A DNA stretch of 64,000 bases from JAUXFS01 sp963772635 (GCA_963772635.1 CAVYYK010000017.1:62001-126000); one strand, 5' to 3'; shown: positions 46,911-55,635, numbered from the stretch's first letter. Numbers and translations are program-made. Notes: generated by a model not told the origin, from the sequence alone.

Positions 46911-48701
46911 TCAGACGTTCTCGGCCCCGACGGAAGCGTTGATCTCGTCGAGGAGGCTTTGGATACGGGTCGCGTCGGTCTGATCCATGATCAGTTGGGT
47001 GCGGCGGTTGGCGGTGACCAGATCGATGTCGAGGATGCGCTGCTTTACCTGGGGAATGCTGCTGGCGATCATCGACAGCTCGCGGAAACCGAGACCGAGC
47101 AGCAACGCCGTATAACGGGGATCACCGGCGATCTCGCCGCAGATGCTCACCGGAATCCGCGCGCGAAGGGCCGCCGCCGCGGCGAACTGGATCAACCGCA
47201 GCACGCCAGGGTGCAACGGGTTGTACAGATGGGCCACCCATTCGTCCCCGCGGTCGATGGCGAGCGTATACATGGTCAGGTCGTTGGAGCCGACGGCAAA
47301 AAAATCGCTCGCCTGGGCGAGGGCGTCCGCCGACAGCGCCGCGCCGGGGACCTCGATCATCGTTCCGAGCGGCGGCAGGGCGGTGGGGATGTCGGCGCCG
47401 CGGCGGTGCAGGCGGCGCGCCGCTCGGGCAAGGATCTCCCGCGCCGCCCGGATCTCCGAGACCATCGTCACCATCGGCAGAAGGATGCGAACCACGCCGT
47501 GGGCGCCCGCGCGGAGAATGGCGCGGAACTGGGTCTCGAGAAGCTCGGACCGGGCCAGGGAGAGGCGTATGCCCCGCACCCCCAGGGGAGAGGTGATGCT
47601 CTCGCCGAATTCGCTAACCAGTCCGGCAGCGCCCTTGTCGCCGCCGAAATCGAGGGTGCGAATGGTCACCGGGTTGCCTTCAGCCTTCTCGACCACCTTG
47701 CGTAGCGCCGCGTATTGTTCATCCTCGTTGGGCATTGCCGAGCGATTCATGAACATGAACTCGCTGCGAAGCAGACCGATGCCCTCGGCGCCGGACTCGG
47801 CAACGTTGTTCATTTCCATCGGCAGCTCGACATTGGCCTGCAATTCGATTTCGACGCCGTCACGGGTTATCGCCGGCTGTTTGGACAGCCGCTTGAGCCG
47901 CCGTTTCTCGCGCAGACGCTCACCCCGGCGGCGACGAAAGACGGCGAGCGACGCCGGTGACGGGTTGAAGACGATTTGCCCGAGATCGCCGTCGATCAGG
48001 ATATGATCACCGGATTTGACGGCCGCCATCAGGCCGGGAGCACCAAGAACCGCCGGTAGCCCGAGTGCCCGGGCCATGATCGCGGTGTGACTCTGCGAGC
48101 CGCCGACCTGCACGGCGATGCCGACGACTCTCTCGGGGTCCAACTGTGCGGTGTCGGCGGGAGTCATCTCCTCGGCGACGATGACGCTCCCTTTCGGTAC
48201 CGGCAAGAACCGAGGCACGGCGACCTTGGTCAGGTGCTTGACCAGACGCTTCCCGACCTGACGGATGTCCTCGATCCTTGCGGCGAGATAGGGATCGTGC
48301 ATCGCCTGGAACGTCTCGGCGATCACGTCGATCTCCGCCTGAACCGCCGCCTCGGCGTTGATCCGCTCGTTGGCGATGCGCTGGGTCGCTCCGCGTACCA
48401 GTCGCGAGTCCTTGAGCATGTGGTAATAGGCGTCGAGCAGATAGCCGAGTTCGTCGGAGGCCGCGTCCGGCATATTGGTGGTTCTTTGCCGGGCCTTCAA
48501 TCGGAGTCGGGCGATCTGGCGTCGCGCCCGTGCGACCGCGTCTTTCAGTCTACTCTGCTCGGCCGTGACCTTGGTGGCGGCAATACGATACTCGGGGACA
48601 TTCACGGCGCCGCTCTCGCGGACTTGAGCAATACCAATGGCGATGCCGGGCGAGACGCCAAGCCCATCGACCACCCGTTCCGCCGGAACTTGCTCGATCA
48701 T
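46911..48701 (-). CDS. ptsI: Phosphoenolpyruvate-protein phosphotransferase (PTS enzyme I)
   Basis: About 596 residues. The phosphorylated histidine is in GGSQSHTAIMARALGLPAVL (near His205), the PEP-binding barrel has GIGLLRSEFMFMNRSAMPNE, and the active cysteine is in PVSICGEIAGDPRYTALLLG. There is no N-terminal GAF domain, so it is EI rather than EI-Ntr (PtsP). It takes phosphate from PEP to HPr. The ATG at 48701 with GGGAGGA upstream is preferred to one nine codons earlier. It ends the operon and has no sugar-specific EIIB/EIIC nearby, so a regulatory role is likely. Confidence 0.94.
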   Translation of the reverse strand: MIEQVPAERVVDGLGVSPGIAIGIAQVRESGAVNVPEYRIAATKVTAEQSRLKDAVARARRQIARLRLKARQRTTNMPDAASDELGYLLDAYYHMLKDSRLVRGATQRIANERINAEAAVQAEIDVIAETFQAMHDPYLAARIEDIRQVGKRLVKHLTKVAVPRFLPVPKGSVIVAEEMTPADTAQLDPERVVGIAVQVGGSQSHTAIMARALGLPAVLGAPGLMAAVKSGDHILIDGDLGQIVFNPSPASLAVFRRRRGERLREKRRLKRLSKQPAITRDGVEIELQANVELPMEMNNVAESGAEGIGLLRSEFMFMNRSAMPNEDEQYAALRKVVEKAEGNPVTIRTLDFGGDKGAAGLVSEFGESITSPLGVRGIRLSLARSELLETQFRAILRAGAHGVVRILLPMVTMVSEIRAAREILARAARRLHRRGADIPTALPPLGTMIEVPGAALSADALAQASDFFAVGSNDLTMYTLAIDRGDEWVAHLYNPLHPGVLRLIQFAAAAALRARIPVSICGEIAGDPRYTALLLGLGFRELSMIASSIPQVKQRILDIDLVTANRRTQLIMDQTDATRIQSLLDEINASVGAENV

Positions 48702-48793
48702 GTCCTCCCTTTCGCCCGTGCGCTCCATTCTCTTCAGGTTTTTCGCGCTCCGCGCTCGGTTTGAATTCGTCCCTCCAGCCCGCCACCGGTCGC

Positions 48794-49099
48794 CTAGTCC
48801 TCCTCGAATCCGGCTTCGATGATGCTGCCAAGCACTTCAATAGCCTCCTCGGCCTCGCGGCCCGTCGCGGTGATTTCGAGCTCGGTTCCCGGGCCGGCAG
48901 CGAGCATCATCAAGCCCAGGATCGACCGACCCGACACCGTCATGCCGCGCTTGGTCACGGTCGTCTCGGCGTCGAAACCGGCCGCCAGTTTGACGAACTT
49001 CGCCGCCGCGCGGGCATGGAGCCCGCGCAGATTGGCGACGACAGCCGTGCGCCGCAGGATGTCACCGTCTCGGTGGAACCGGGCCACTGGGTCGTTCAC
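48794..49099 (-). CDS. HPr family phosphocarrier protein
   Basis: A 101-residue HPr with the phospho-histidine in ANLRGLHARAAAKFV (His28) and the regulatory serine in VSGRSILGLMML (Ser59). That serine is the expected target of HprK, which is encoded two genes upstream. It relays phosphate from EI to the ManX-type EIIA. The N-terminal dozen residues are an extension relative to E. coli HPr. It overlaps the EIIA gene by ATGA. Confidence 0.95.
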   Translation of the reverse strand: MNDPVARFHRDGDILRRTAVVANLRGLHARAAAKFVKLAAGFDAETTVTKRGMTVSGRSILGLMMLAAGPGTELEITATGREAEEAIEVLGSIIEAGFEED

Positions 49100-49503
49100 G
49101 TCTCCTCCTGAGTCAGCAGTCGGGAGGCGATGTTGATGTACTTCCGGCCCGCTTCCTGAGCGCTTTGGGCCGCTTGTTCCAACGATTCCGTCTGGCGAAC
49201 ACTGGCAAGCTTGATCAGCATCGGCAGGTTGACGCCCGCGATCACCTCGACGTTGGCCTTGTCCATAATGGAAATCGCCAGGTTGGACGGCGTTCCCCCG
49301 AACATGTCGGTCAACAATACCACGCCGTTGCCCTCCTCCGCCTTGCCTACGCTGGCGAGGATCTGAGCGCGGCGTTGCTCCATATCGTCGTCGGGGCCGA
49401 TGCAGACCGCGGTGATGTTGACTTGAGAGCCGACCACATGTTCAAGCGCCGCGATGAGCTCCTCGGCCAGCCGCCCGTGAGTGACGAGGACCAATCCGAT
49501 CAT
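49096..49503 (-). CDS. PTS system EIIA component, mannose family (ManX-like)
   Basis: A 135-residue EIIA-Man domain with the phospho-histidine at LVLVTHGRLAEEL (His9) and the segments GVVLLTDMFGGTPSNLAISI and IAGVNLPMLIKLASV. In alphaproteobacteria this stand-alone protein receives phosphate from HPr and works in regulation, since no EIIB/C/D is present. It lies 34 bases after rapZ and overlaps hpr, within the operon starting at chvI. Confidence 0.94.
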   Translation of the reverse strand: MIGLVLVTHGRLAEELIAALEHVVGSQVNITAVCIGPDDDMEQRRAQILASVGKAEEGNGVVLLTDMFGGTPSNLAISIMDKANVEVIAGVNLPMLIKLASVRQTESLEQAAQSAQEAGRKYINIASRLLTQEET

Positions 49504-49537
49504 TTCCTCAAACAGTCCTTCGGTCGCGATCTGGTGG

Positions 49538-50485
49538 TCATCCGCTTGGTCTCCCCAGATCCCTGTGATGAACTCGAGCCCGATATCCTTGGCCCTGCAG
49601 CCATGCCGCCAGTCTCTCCGTGACGAACACCGAACGGTGCCGGCCGCCGGTGCACCCCACGGCGATGGTCAGATAACTTTTGCCCTCGGCCGCGTAACGC
49701 GGCAACAGTGGCCCAAACAACCCGGCCAAGCTCTCGAAGAAGGGTTCAAAACCGTCATCCTTGGCAACAAATTTGGCGACCGGATCGTCGCGGCCCGTCA
49801 GCGGCCTGAGCTTCGGGTCGTAATGAGGGTTCGCGAGGAAGCGAACGTCTAGCACGAGGTCGGCCTCACGGGGAAGGCCGAAACGAAACGAAAAGGAGCA
49901 GACAAAGACAACCAACCCCGGCTCGGCGCCGATCTCGAAATGACCCTCCAGGATACGCTTGAGCTCTCCGGGGCCGAGGGCGGTGGTATCGATGACGATA
50001 TCGGCGCGGCTGCGCAAGGAGAAGATCATCCTCCGCTCGCTGGCGATGCCGTCGCTGACCGGACGGTCCAAAGCCAACGGATGGCGGTGGCGGGTCACCG
50101 TGTACCTCTGGCACAAGGCCTCGTCGTCGCAATCGAGAAATACCAGTTTGACCTCGGCGCCCCTATCGGTGACGAGCCGATCCAGCTCGCGGATAAACGA
50201 TTCGATCCCGAAATCGCGCGTACGTACGTCGATGCCGATCGCGATCGAACGATCGAGACCTCCGTCTTTTTCCTTTCGGGGCGACACCAGGCGGTTCAGC
50301 AACGACAGCGGGACATTATCGATCGCCTCGTAACCCAGATCCTCGAGCGCCTTCAATGCCGTGGTCTTGCCGGCGCCCGACATCCCGGTGATCAACAGCA
50401 CCCGCTGACCGGTTGCGGTCGCGGTCCGGCGCTGTCGGCTGGACATCCCGGTGTCGCTATCGAGGTTGGTGGTCGAGCCGTTCAT
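49538..50485 (-). CDS. rapZ: RNase adapter RapZ (nucleotide-binding protein)
   Basis: About 315 residues. Walker A is LITGMSGAGKTTALKALED (residues 34-41), and family motifs VKLVFLDCDDEALCQRY, LVLDVRFLANPHYDPKLRPL and IAVGCTGGRHRSVFVTERLA are all present. In enteric bacteria RapZ brings RNase E to GlmZ and controls GlmS; in this class the role is less clear. The ATG at 50485 overlaps the hprK stop (ATGA); a second ATG 13 codons later is possible. It belongs to the chvI-ptsI operon. Confidence 0.95.
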   Translation of the reverse strand: MNGSTTNLDSDTGMSSRQRRTATATGQRVLLITGMSGAGKTTALKALEDLGYEAIDNVPLSLLNRLVSPRKEKDGGLDRSIAIGIDVRTRDFGIESFIRELDRLVTDRGAEVKLVFLDCDDEALCQRYTVTRHRHPLALDRPVSDGIASERRMIFSLRSRADIVIDTTALGPGELKRILEGHFEIGAEPGLVVFVCSFSFRFGLPREADLVLDVRFLANPHYDPKLRPLTGRDDPVAKFVAKDDGFEPFFESLAGLFGPLLPRYAAEGKSYLTIAVGCTGGRHRSVFVTERLAAWLQGQGYRARVHHRDLGRPSG

Positions 50486-50916
50486 GGGACCCGCATTATA
50501 CCGCCAGTAGCAAGGCGTACCGCAAGCTGAACCTTGGCTGGTGCCGATGCCTCGAATGGCGCCAGTTTGAAAAGCGGCACCGATATTCCGAGAATTTCCT
50601 GTTTGTCGGACGCGGGCATGCGCGGCATATCCGCCGCCGCCACCAAGTCGATGACGACGTCCAGCCCCACCGACGATTCCGAGACGACGCGCAGAACGCC
50701 AAGCCCTCGCACCTCGAGCATTCCGCGGATTTCCGGCGGCGCCGAGGCGAACAGGCGGCCCTCCCGGTCCTCGATGTCGGTGTAGTCGTCGGAGACCAGG
50801 CGGGCGCCCCCTTCGATCAGTCTCAAAGCCAAGTCGGATTTGCCGGTCCCGGACCGCCCGCGCAGCAACACCCCCCGGCCGTCGACGGCTACGCATGTGC
50901 CCCGGATCCGTTCCAT
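50482..50916 (-). CDS. hprK: HPr kinase/phosphorylase (short alphaproteobacterial form)
   Basis: A 144-residue kinase equal to the C-terminal domain of firmicute HprK. Walker A is VLLRGRSGTGKSDLALRLIE, followed by RLVSDDYTDIEDREGRLFAS and the signature VRGLGVLRV. It phosphorylates HPr on serine according to metabolic state. The N-terminal sensory domain of firmicute enzymes is absent, as usual in alphaproteobacteria. The ATG at 50916 is chosen because conserved sequence begins there; an open frame extends 32 codons upstream. Confidence 0.93.
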   Translation of the reverse strand: MERIRGTCVAVDGRGVLLRGRSGTGKSDLALRLIEGGARLVSDDYTDIEDREGRLFASAPPEIRGMLEVRGLGVLRVVSESSVGLDVVIDLVAAADMPRMPASDKQEILGISVPLFKLAPFEASAPAKVQLAVRLATGGIMRVP

Positions 50917-51017
50917 GGACGCAAGCGTGAAATGATGGGGCGAAACTGTCAACAATTGCCGAAACTCACCGCCCTCGCCGTGCCAAAGGAAGTTTCGCTT
51001 GTCCGGGCTCAAAAGGT

Positions 51018-52625
51018 CTATCGCACCGGCAGACGAACCACGAATCGGGCGCCGTGGGGACCTCTGCCGCCCTGTCGGCGGTTCTCGGCGACGACGGTGC
51101 CGCCGTGCGCTTCGACGATCTGCTTGGAGATGCTGAGACCCAGACCCGAGTGGGTCCCGAACTTTTCGCCGTGCGGTCTTTCGGAATAGAAACGCTCAAA
51201 GATTTCATTCTCTTTGTCTTCCGGTATCCCGGGGCCTTCGTCGACGATCTCCGCGACGACGGTGCTGTTTCTGCGTCCTGCGGTGATGGTGATGGTGACC
51301 GTGCCACGGGGGGGGCTGAACGATACGGCGTTGGCGATCAGGTTGCGAAATACCTGAACCAGCCGTCCTTCCAGGCCGTTGATGATCAGGTCGCGTTTAC
51401 CCTTCAGCTCGAGATTCAAGCGGACGCCGCGATCGTCGGCGGTCGTTCTCGTCACATCGACCAGCGTTCCCAACATCAGCCCGATATTCACCGGGGCGAA
51501 TTGCGCCCGCGAAAGCTCGGCGTCGAGCCTGGAGGCGTCGGAGATATCGGAGATCAACCGGTCCAGACGCTGGACATCCTCGAGGATGATGGTCATCAGC
51601 TTCTGACGCTTGTCCGGGTCGTTGACATGGGCGGCGGTCTCGACGGCGCTCCGCAAAGAGGTGAGGGGGTTTTTGATTTCGTGGGAAACATCCGCCGCGA
51701 AACTCTCGATCGCATCCATTCGCAACCACAGGGCTTCGGTCATTTCCCGCAGCGCCAAGGCGAGTTCGCCGATTTCGTCGCCACGGTCGGAGAAGTCGGG
51801 AATGGTGTGCTTGCGATGACGGTCCTTGCGCACCCGCTCGGCGGCGGCGGAGAGCTTGAGAATCGGCCGGGCGATGGTCCCGGCGAGGTAAAGGGAAAGC
51901 AGCACGGTGACCGCCAGCGCCACCGCGAACACCTTGAGAATGTCGCGCCTAACCTGGAAAACGGCGACGTCGATGTCGTGTGACCCGCGTGTCAGCATCA
52001 ACGCGCCGAGCACTTGCTTGTAACGCTGTACCGGGACAGCGACGCTGAGAACCATGCCGCCGCTAAGGACCGAGCGGACGGCTTCGGCCACGTTTCCCGA
52101 GAGGGCTTTCAGAGCCTCCGGATAGTCGGCGGCCTTCTGGACGGGGTTTTCGCCATAGACCGGCAAAACTTTCCTGTCCGAGAGCCGCTTGGCGACAAGA
52201 TCGTAGATGGCCAGAAGGGTCTTGATCGGCTGCGCCTCGTCCCGCGGTGGCGGCAGCTCCTCGATCTGCACCATGCCGCCGGGTCCGATCAGAAGTCGGC
52301 TGTCGGCCAGCAACTCGCCGTCGCCGCTGAACAGCCGCGCTCGGGTTCGAGTGGCCTGGACGAGGCGGCGGACCATCTGCTGGGCCACCGGGGCGATCAA
52401 ACCCTCCTCGGTGGGCGCGTCCGGCGCGGTGGCGCCTTCCCCCAGCGCCGCGGCGAACAGGTCTGCCTGGGTCTTCAATGCCGCCAAATCGGCGGCGATC
52501 AACCCACGCCGGTACTCGTCCACATACAGCAAGCCGGCAAACAGGAACCCCAGAGCCAGGAGGTTGACGGCAAGGATGCGACGCGTAATCGGTGAAGGCG
52601 TGCGCCGGCGGGCAGGTTTTGCCAT
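51018..52625 (-). CDS. chvG: Sensor histidine kinase ChvG
   Basis: A 535-residue membrane kinase. It has a first helix at about 16-35, a periplasmic domain to about 230, a second helix at 232-252 and a HAMP domain. The H-box SFAADVSHEIKNPLTSLRSA (His315) follows. The ATPase domain has FRNLIANAVSFSPP, VDEGPGIPEDKE and HSGLGLSISKQIVEAHGG. ChvG senses acid and envelope stress and phosphorylates ChvI. It is 10 bases from chvI, the normal arrangement, with hprK next. All catalytic boxes are intact. Confidence 0.95.
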   Translation of the reverse strand: MAKPARRRTPSPITRRILAVNLLALGFLFAGLLYVDEYRRGLIAADLAALKTQADLFAAALGEGATAPDAPTEEGLIAPVAQQMVRRLVQATRTRARLFSGDGELLADSRLLIGPGGMVQIEELPPPRDEAQPIKTLLAIYDLVAKRLSDRKVLPVYGENPVQKAADYPEALKALSGNVAEAVRSVLSGGMVLSVAVPVQRYKQVLGALMLTRGSHDIDVAVFQVRRDILKVFAVALAVTVLLSLYLAGTIARPILKLSAAAERVRKDRHRKHTIPDFSDRGDEIGELALALREMTEALWLRMDAIESFAADVSHEIKNPLTSLRSAVETAAHVNDPDKRQKLMTIILEDVQRLDRLISDISDASRLDAELSRAQFAPVNIGLMLGTLVDVTRTTADDRGVRLNLELKGKRDLIINGLEGRLVQVFRNLIANAVSFSPPRGTVTITITAGRRNSTVVAEIVDEGPGIPEDKENEIFERFYSERPHGEKFGTHSGLGLSISKQIVEAHGGTVVAENRRQGGRGPHGARFVVRLPVR

Positions 52626-52635
52626 TCCTTAAATA

Positions 52636-53328
52636 TCAGGCGGCGCGGTACCGGTATCCGACACCGTAAAGGGTCTCGATCTGGGCGAATTCGGCGTCCA
52701 CGTCCTTGAACTTCCTCCGCAACCGTTTGATGTGACTGTCGATCGTCCGGTCGTCGATATAGATATGCTCGCCGTAGGCGGCGTCAATCAACTGGTCACG
52801 GCTCTTGACGTGGCCGGGACGGCGGGCGAGGGCCTCGACCAGAAGGAACTCGGTGACCGTGAGATTGACCTCAAGTCCTCGCCACGTGCACATGTGGCGG
52901 AGGGTGTCCAGCACCAGATCGCCCCGGCGCATGGCGTCTGCTTCCGTGCTGGCCGGTGTCGAATTGCTGCGTCGGCGGAGTACGGCACGGACACGCTCGA
53001 TCAGCAGCTTCTGGGAGAATGGCTTGGTAATATAGTCGTCGGCGCCCATGCGCAGGCCGAGGGCCTCGTCGATCTCGTCATCCTTGGAGGTCAGGAAGAT
53101 GACCGGGAGAAAGCTGTCCTGGCGCAGCCGGCGCAGCAATTCCATCCCGTCCATTCGGGGCATCTTGATGTCGAGCACGGCGAGATCGACTGGCTTTCGC
53201 GCCAGGCCTTCAAGAGCCTCCCTCCCGTCGGTGTAGGTGTCCACCTCGAAGCCTTCGGCCTGGAGGGCCATGGTTACCGAAGTCAGAATGTTGCGATCGT
53301 CGTCGACGAGGGCGATGGTTTCATGCAC
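52636..53328 (-). CDS. chvI: Response regulator ChvI
   Basis: A 230-residue OmpR-type regulator. The receiver begins MHETIALVDDDRNILTSV with the phosphorylated Asp53 in LAVLDIKMPRMDG. The winged-helix output domain has VTEFLLVEALARRPGHVKSR and DDRTIDSHIKRLRRKFKDVD. It is the first gene of the leftward chvI-chvG-hprK-rapZ-manX-hpr-ptsI set. In many relatives pckA is the divergent neighbour; here the divergent side is the cobalamin-regulated cbi operon. Its upstream region holds a tandem repeat and a hairpin. Confidence 0.96.
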   Translation of the reverse strand: MHETIALVDDDRNILTSVTMALQAEGFEVDTYTDGREALEGLARKPVDLAVLDIKMPRMDGMELLRRLRQDSFLPVIFLTSKDDEIDEALGLRMGADDYITKPFSQKLLIERVRAVLRRRSNSTPASTEADAMRRGDLVLDTLRHMCTWRGLEVNLTVTEFLLVEALARRPGHVKSRDQLIDAAYGEHIYIDDRTIDSHIKRLRRKFKDVDAEFAQIETLYGVGYRYRAA

Positions 53329-53355
53329 CGGACGTTATCCTCAAGTAGGCTCATT

Positions 53356-53385
53356 ATATCAGAAAACGCGATATCAGAAAACGCG
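53356..53385. repeat. Perfect 15-bp tandem duplication upstream of chvI
   Basis: The unit ATATCAGAAAACGCG occurs twice without a gap at 53356-53370 and 53371-53385, 27 bases before the chvI start. The direct duplication could be paired regulator sites or a slippage event. No known consensus was matched. Confidence 0.9.
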
Positions 53386-53410
53386 CGGCAATTGGTGTGT
53401 TTGCCGCGCG
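53382..53410 (-). promoter_or_regulatory. GC-rich hairpin with T-run in the chvI leader (terminator or attenuator)
   Basis: Perfect 10-bp arms, CGCGCGGCAA and TTGCCGCGCG, flank a 9-base loop. On the minus strand the stem is followed by TTTTCTGATAT. A weak promoter-like TTGAAA lies at 53455-53450 on the same strand, which would place the hairpin at the very start of the chvI transcript. It may terminate antisense transcription from the riboswitch region or attenuate the operon. Confidence 0.5.
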
Positions 53411-53545
53411 CGCCGAGTTGATGGCCGCTTTATGGCTAAAATATAGCGGTTTCAACGGCAGCGCGCCTCCCGGCACCCTGTTGTGAGCGGCCCACCGGGC
53501 ATGCGTGCAGGCGATTTCGGACCTCTGCGGATGGTCGCCTGTTGC

Positions 53546-53575
53546 TTGACGGGGCTTGCGTCCTGTCCCTATAGT
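53546..53575 (+). promoter_or_regulatory. Housekeeping promoter of the cbi operon
   Basis: The -35 TTGACG (53546-53551) and -10 TATAGT (53570-53575) are 18 bases apart and end just before the riboswitch, giving a start near 53582. This is a good sigma-70 type match placed exactly where the riboswitch leader needs it. Confidence 0.6.
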
Positions 53576-53584
53576 CGTTTCGAC

Positions 53585-53769
53585 GGTTCCCCGCGAAGGG
53601 CGATAAAGCCCGGGGATTGAAAGGGAACACGGGAGGGGTCGACCCCCGAGGGGACCCCCCGCCGTGGCTGCCCCCGCAACTGTGAGTGGGTAGCTTTCGC
53701 CCGCGATTGGCCACTGGGAGACCGGGAAGGCCGGGCGAAAGCGAAGACCCGCGAGCCAGGAGACCTGCC
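53585..53769 (+). ncRNA. Cobalamin riboswitch
   Basis: The leader has the conserved elements in order: GGGAACACGGGAG, GGCTGCCCCCGCAACTGT, GCCACTGGGAGACC(GGGAAGGC) and the B12 box GCGAGCCAGGAGACCTGCC near 53751-53769. It lies 139 bases upstream of the cbiM start on the same strand. Binding of adenosylcobalamin normally switches such leaders off, so cobalt uptake should be repressed when B12 is plentiful. The control mode (terminator or ribosome-site masking) was not resolved. Confidence 0.96.
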
Positions 53770-53907
53770 GTCATCGTATCGACGCGGCGCTTGCGGGCGG
53801 GGTCAACCGGAAGCGAGTAACGACGAAGATCGTGCTCGCGAGTCTCGAAATCCCCTCTTCACGGCGGCGCATCCGAAAGAAGCCTGATGCGGGCGGAGGA
53901 GGGTTTC

Positions 53908-54579
53908 ATGCACATCATGGAGGGGTATTTACCGGCCTCTCATGCGATCGCCTGGACGGCCGTCTCGGCGCCGTTCGTCGCTTACGGCGGGTACCGGCTG
54001 GTGCGGATCGTCAACAAGCATCCGGAAACGAAGCTGTTGCTGGCGGCCTCGGGAGCGTTCGCGTTCGTCCTGTCGGCGCTGAAGATTCCGTCGGTCACCG
54101 GCAGTTGCTCCCACGCGACGGGAACCGGTCTCGGCGCGATCCTGTTCGGTCCCGGGGTGATGACGCTGCTCGGCACCATCGTCCTGTTATTCCAGGCCCT
54201 GCTTCTCGCCCACGGCGGTCTCACGACCCTCGGCGCCAACGTGTTTTCGATGGCGGTGGTCGGTCCCTACGTGGCGTACGGTCTTTTCCGACTGGTGCGA
54301 GGTGTGGGCGGATCCCTCGCCGTCGCGGTGTTCCTCGCCGCCGCCTTCGGGGATCTCTCGACCTACATCGTGACCTCGGCCCAGCTGGCAATGGCGTTTC
54401 CCGATCCGGCGGGTGGCATCGCCGGTTCCTTCGCCAAATTCGGGGCGATCTTCGCGGTCACCCAGGTCCCGTTGGCGATCATCGAGGGCCTGTTGACGGT
54501 GGTCGTGGTCAACGTGCTGACGTCGTACAGCCGATCGGAACTCGAGAGCCTGTCGCTGTTGGCCAGGGAGGCACCGTGA
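53908..54579 (+). CDS. cbiM: Energy-coupling factor cobalt transporter substrate-binding protein CbiM
   Basis: A 223-residue membrane protein starting MHIMEGYLPASHAIAWTAV; the N-terminal Met-His chelates the metal in this family. Conserved parts include LSALKIPSVTGSCSHATGTG and FGDLSTYIVTSAQLAMAFP. It is the S-component that binds cobalt and determines specificity. The ATG at 53908 is required for the chelating N-terminus and has GGAGGAG upstream; an ATG seven codons earlier would spoil it. It overlaps cbiN. The upstream riboswitch supports cobalt over nickel. Confidence 0.96.
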   Translation: MHIMEGYLPASHAIAWTAVSAPFVAYGGYRLVRIVNKHPETKLLLAASGAFAFVLSALKIPSVTGSCSHATGTGLGAILFGPGVMTLLGTIVLLFQALLLAHGGLTTLGANVFSMAVVGPYVAYGLFRLVRGVGGSLAVAVFLAAAFGDLSTYIVTSAQLAMAFPDPAGGIAGSFAKFGAIFAVTQVPLAIIEGLLTVVVVNVLTSYSRSELESLSLLAREAP

Positions 54580-54887
54580 TGGCACGCCGCAACCTGATCC
54601 TGATCCTGGCGGCGGTGATTCTGGCATCGATCCCGCTGTTCATGTCGTTCGAGGGTGAAAAGGTGTTCGGTGGCGCCGATGGCCAGGCGCAGGACGCGAT
54701 CCACCGGATCCGGCCCGACTACAAGCCGTGGTTCAGCGCCATCTGGGTGCCGCCGAGCAAGGAAATCGAGAGTTTGTTGTTCATGCTTCAGGCGGGCCTC
54801 GGCGCCGGCCTTCTCGGCTACTACATCGGCCTTCGCCGCGGCGAAGCCAAAGGGCGGCGCGCGGCCGAGGGCGATGCATCTTATTGA
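54579..54887 (+). CDS. cbiN: Cobalt transporter auxiliary protein CbiN
   Basis: A 102-residue protein with two membrane helices (about 5-22 and 67-85) around a periplasmic loop. It includes EGEKVFGGADGQAQDAI and YKPWFSAIWVPPSKEIESLL, the CbiN signature. It helps CbiM load cobalt. The start is ATG overlapping the cbiM stop; a GTG one codon earlier is in frame. It overlaps cbiQ by 14 bases. Confidence 0.94.
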   Translation: MARRNLILILAAVILASIPLFMSFEGEKVFGGADGQAQDAIHRIRPDYKPWFSAIWVPPSKEIESLLFMLQAGLGAGLLGYYIGLRRGEAKGRRAAEGDASY

Positions 54888-55635
54888 CCGTCTTGCCCAC
54901 ACCAATCGGTGGACCGACAGGCATCCCGGCGAAAAACTGCTCCTCGGCGGCGGATTGCTGCTCCTCAGCGTGGTCCTGCCGCCGGTGCCGGGAGCGGTGT
55001 TGATCCTGACCGCCGCCGCAGCAGCAGCGGTGTTCGGCGCCCGAACGCCGGTCGCAGACTATTGTCGTGTTCTGGCGTTGCCCGCGGCTTTCCTGATCAG
55101 CGGCGGCATTGTCCTCGCCCTGTCCGTGCGTTTGGACGGGGCGGGGCCGGCGGTCACGTGGTCGCCGGCGGGAGCGATGACGGCGATCGAGGTTTCCCTT
55201 CGCGCCCTCGCGGCGACCGCGTCGCTATTGCTGATGATCCTGACCACACCGCTCACCGATCTTCTCGGCCTGTTGCGGCGGGCCCGGGTGCCGGCGGAGA
55301 TCGTCGACATCACTTTGCTCGTCTATCGCTTCATCATGGTGGTTGTCGATGCCGCCGAACGGGGACGGATCTCGCAAGCGAGCCGCATGGGGTATTCGGG
55401 GTTTCGCCATTCGCTCCGGTCCGCCGGCCTGCTCGCGGCGGCATTGCTTCCCCGCTGCCTCGATCGGGCGGCGCGGATGGAGAACGGTCTTGCCGCCCGC
55501 GCCTACGGGGGTGATCTCAGGGTACTGTCGCCGCCATCCATCCTGTCGGTCCGCTTTCTGGTCGGAGCGCTGATGCTCGAAGGTCTGATCGTCGCCGCGT
55601 CCCTGGGATGGACCGCGATCGGGAGCGCCGGGTGA
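54874..55635 (+). CDS. cbiQ: Cobalt ECF transporter T component CbiQ
   Basis: A 253-residue membrane protein with about five helices. Coupling motifs near the C-terminus contact CbiO (FIMVVVDAAERGRISQASRM, then LAARAYGGD). LAHTNRWTDRHPGEKLLLGG is the usual start. It is the transmembrane scaffold of the ECF complex. It is coupled to cbiN upstream and cbiO downstream. Confidence 0.95.
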   Translation: MHLIDRLAHTNRWTDRHPGEKLLLGGGLLLLSVVLPPVPGAVLILTAAAAAAVFGARTPVADYCRVLALPAAFLISGGIVLALSVRLDGAGPAVTWSPAGAMTAIEVSLRALAATASLLLMILTTPLTDLLGLLRRARVPAEIVDITLLVYRFIMVVVDAAERGRISQASRMGYSGFRHSLRSAGLLAAALLPRCLDRAARMENGLAARAYGGDLRVLSPPSILSVRFLVGALMLEGLIVAASLGWTAIGSAG

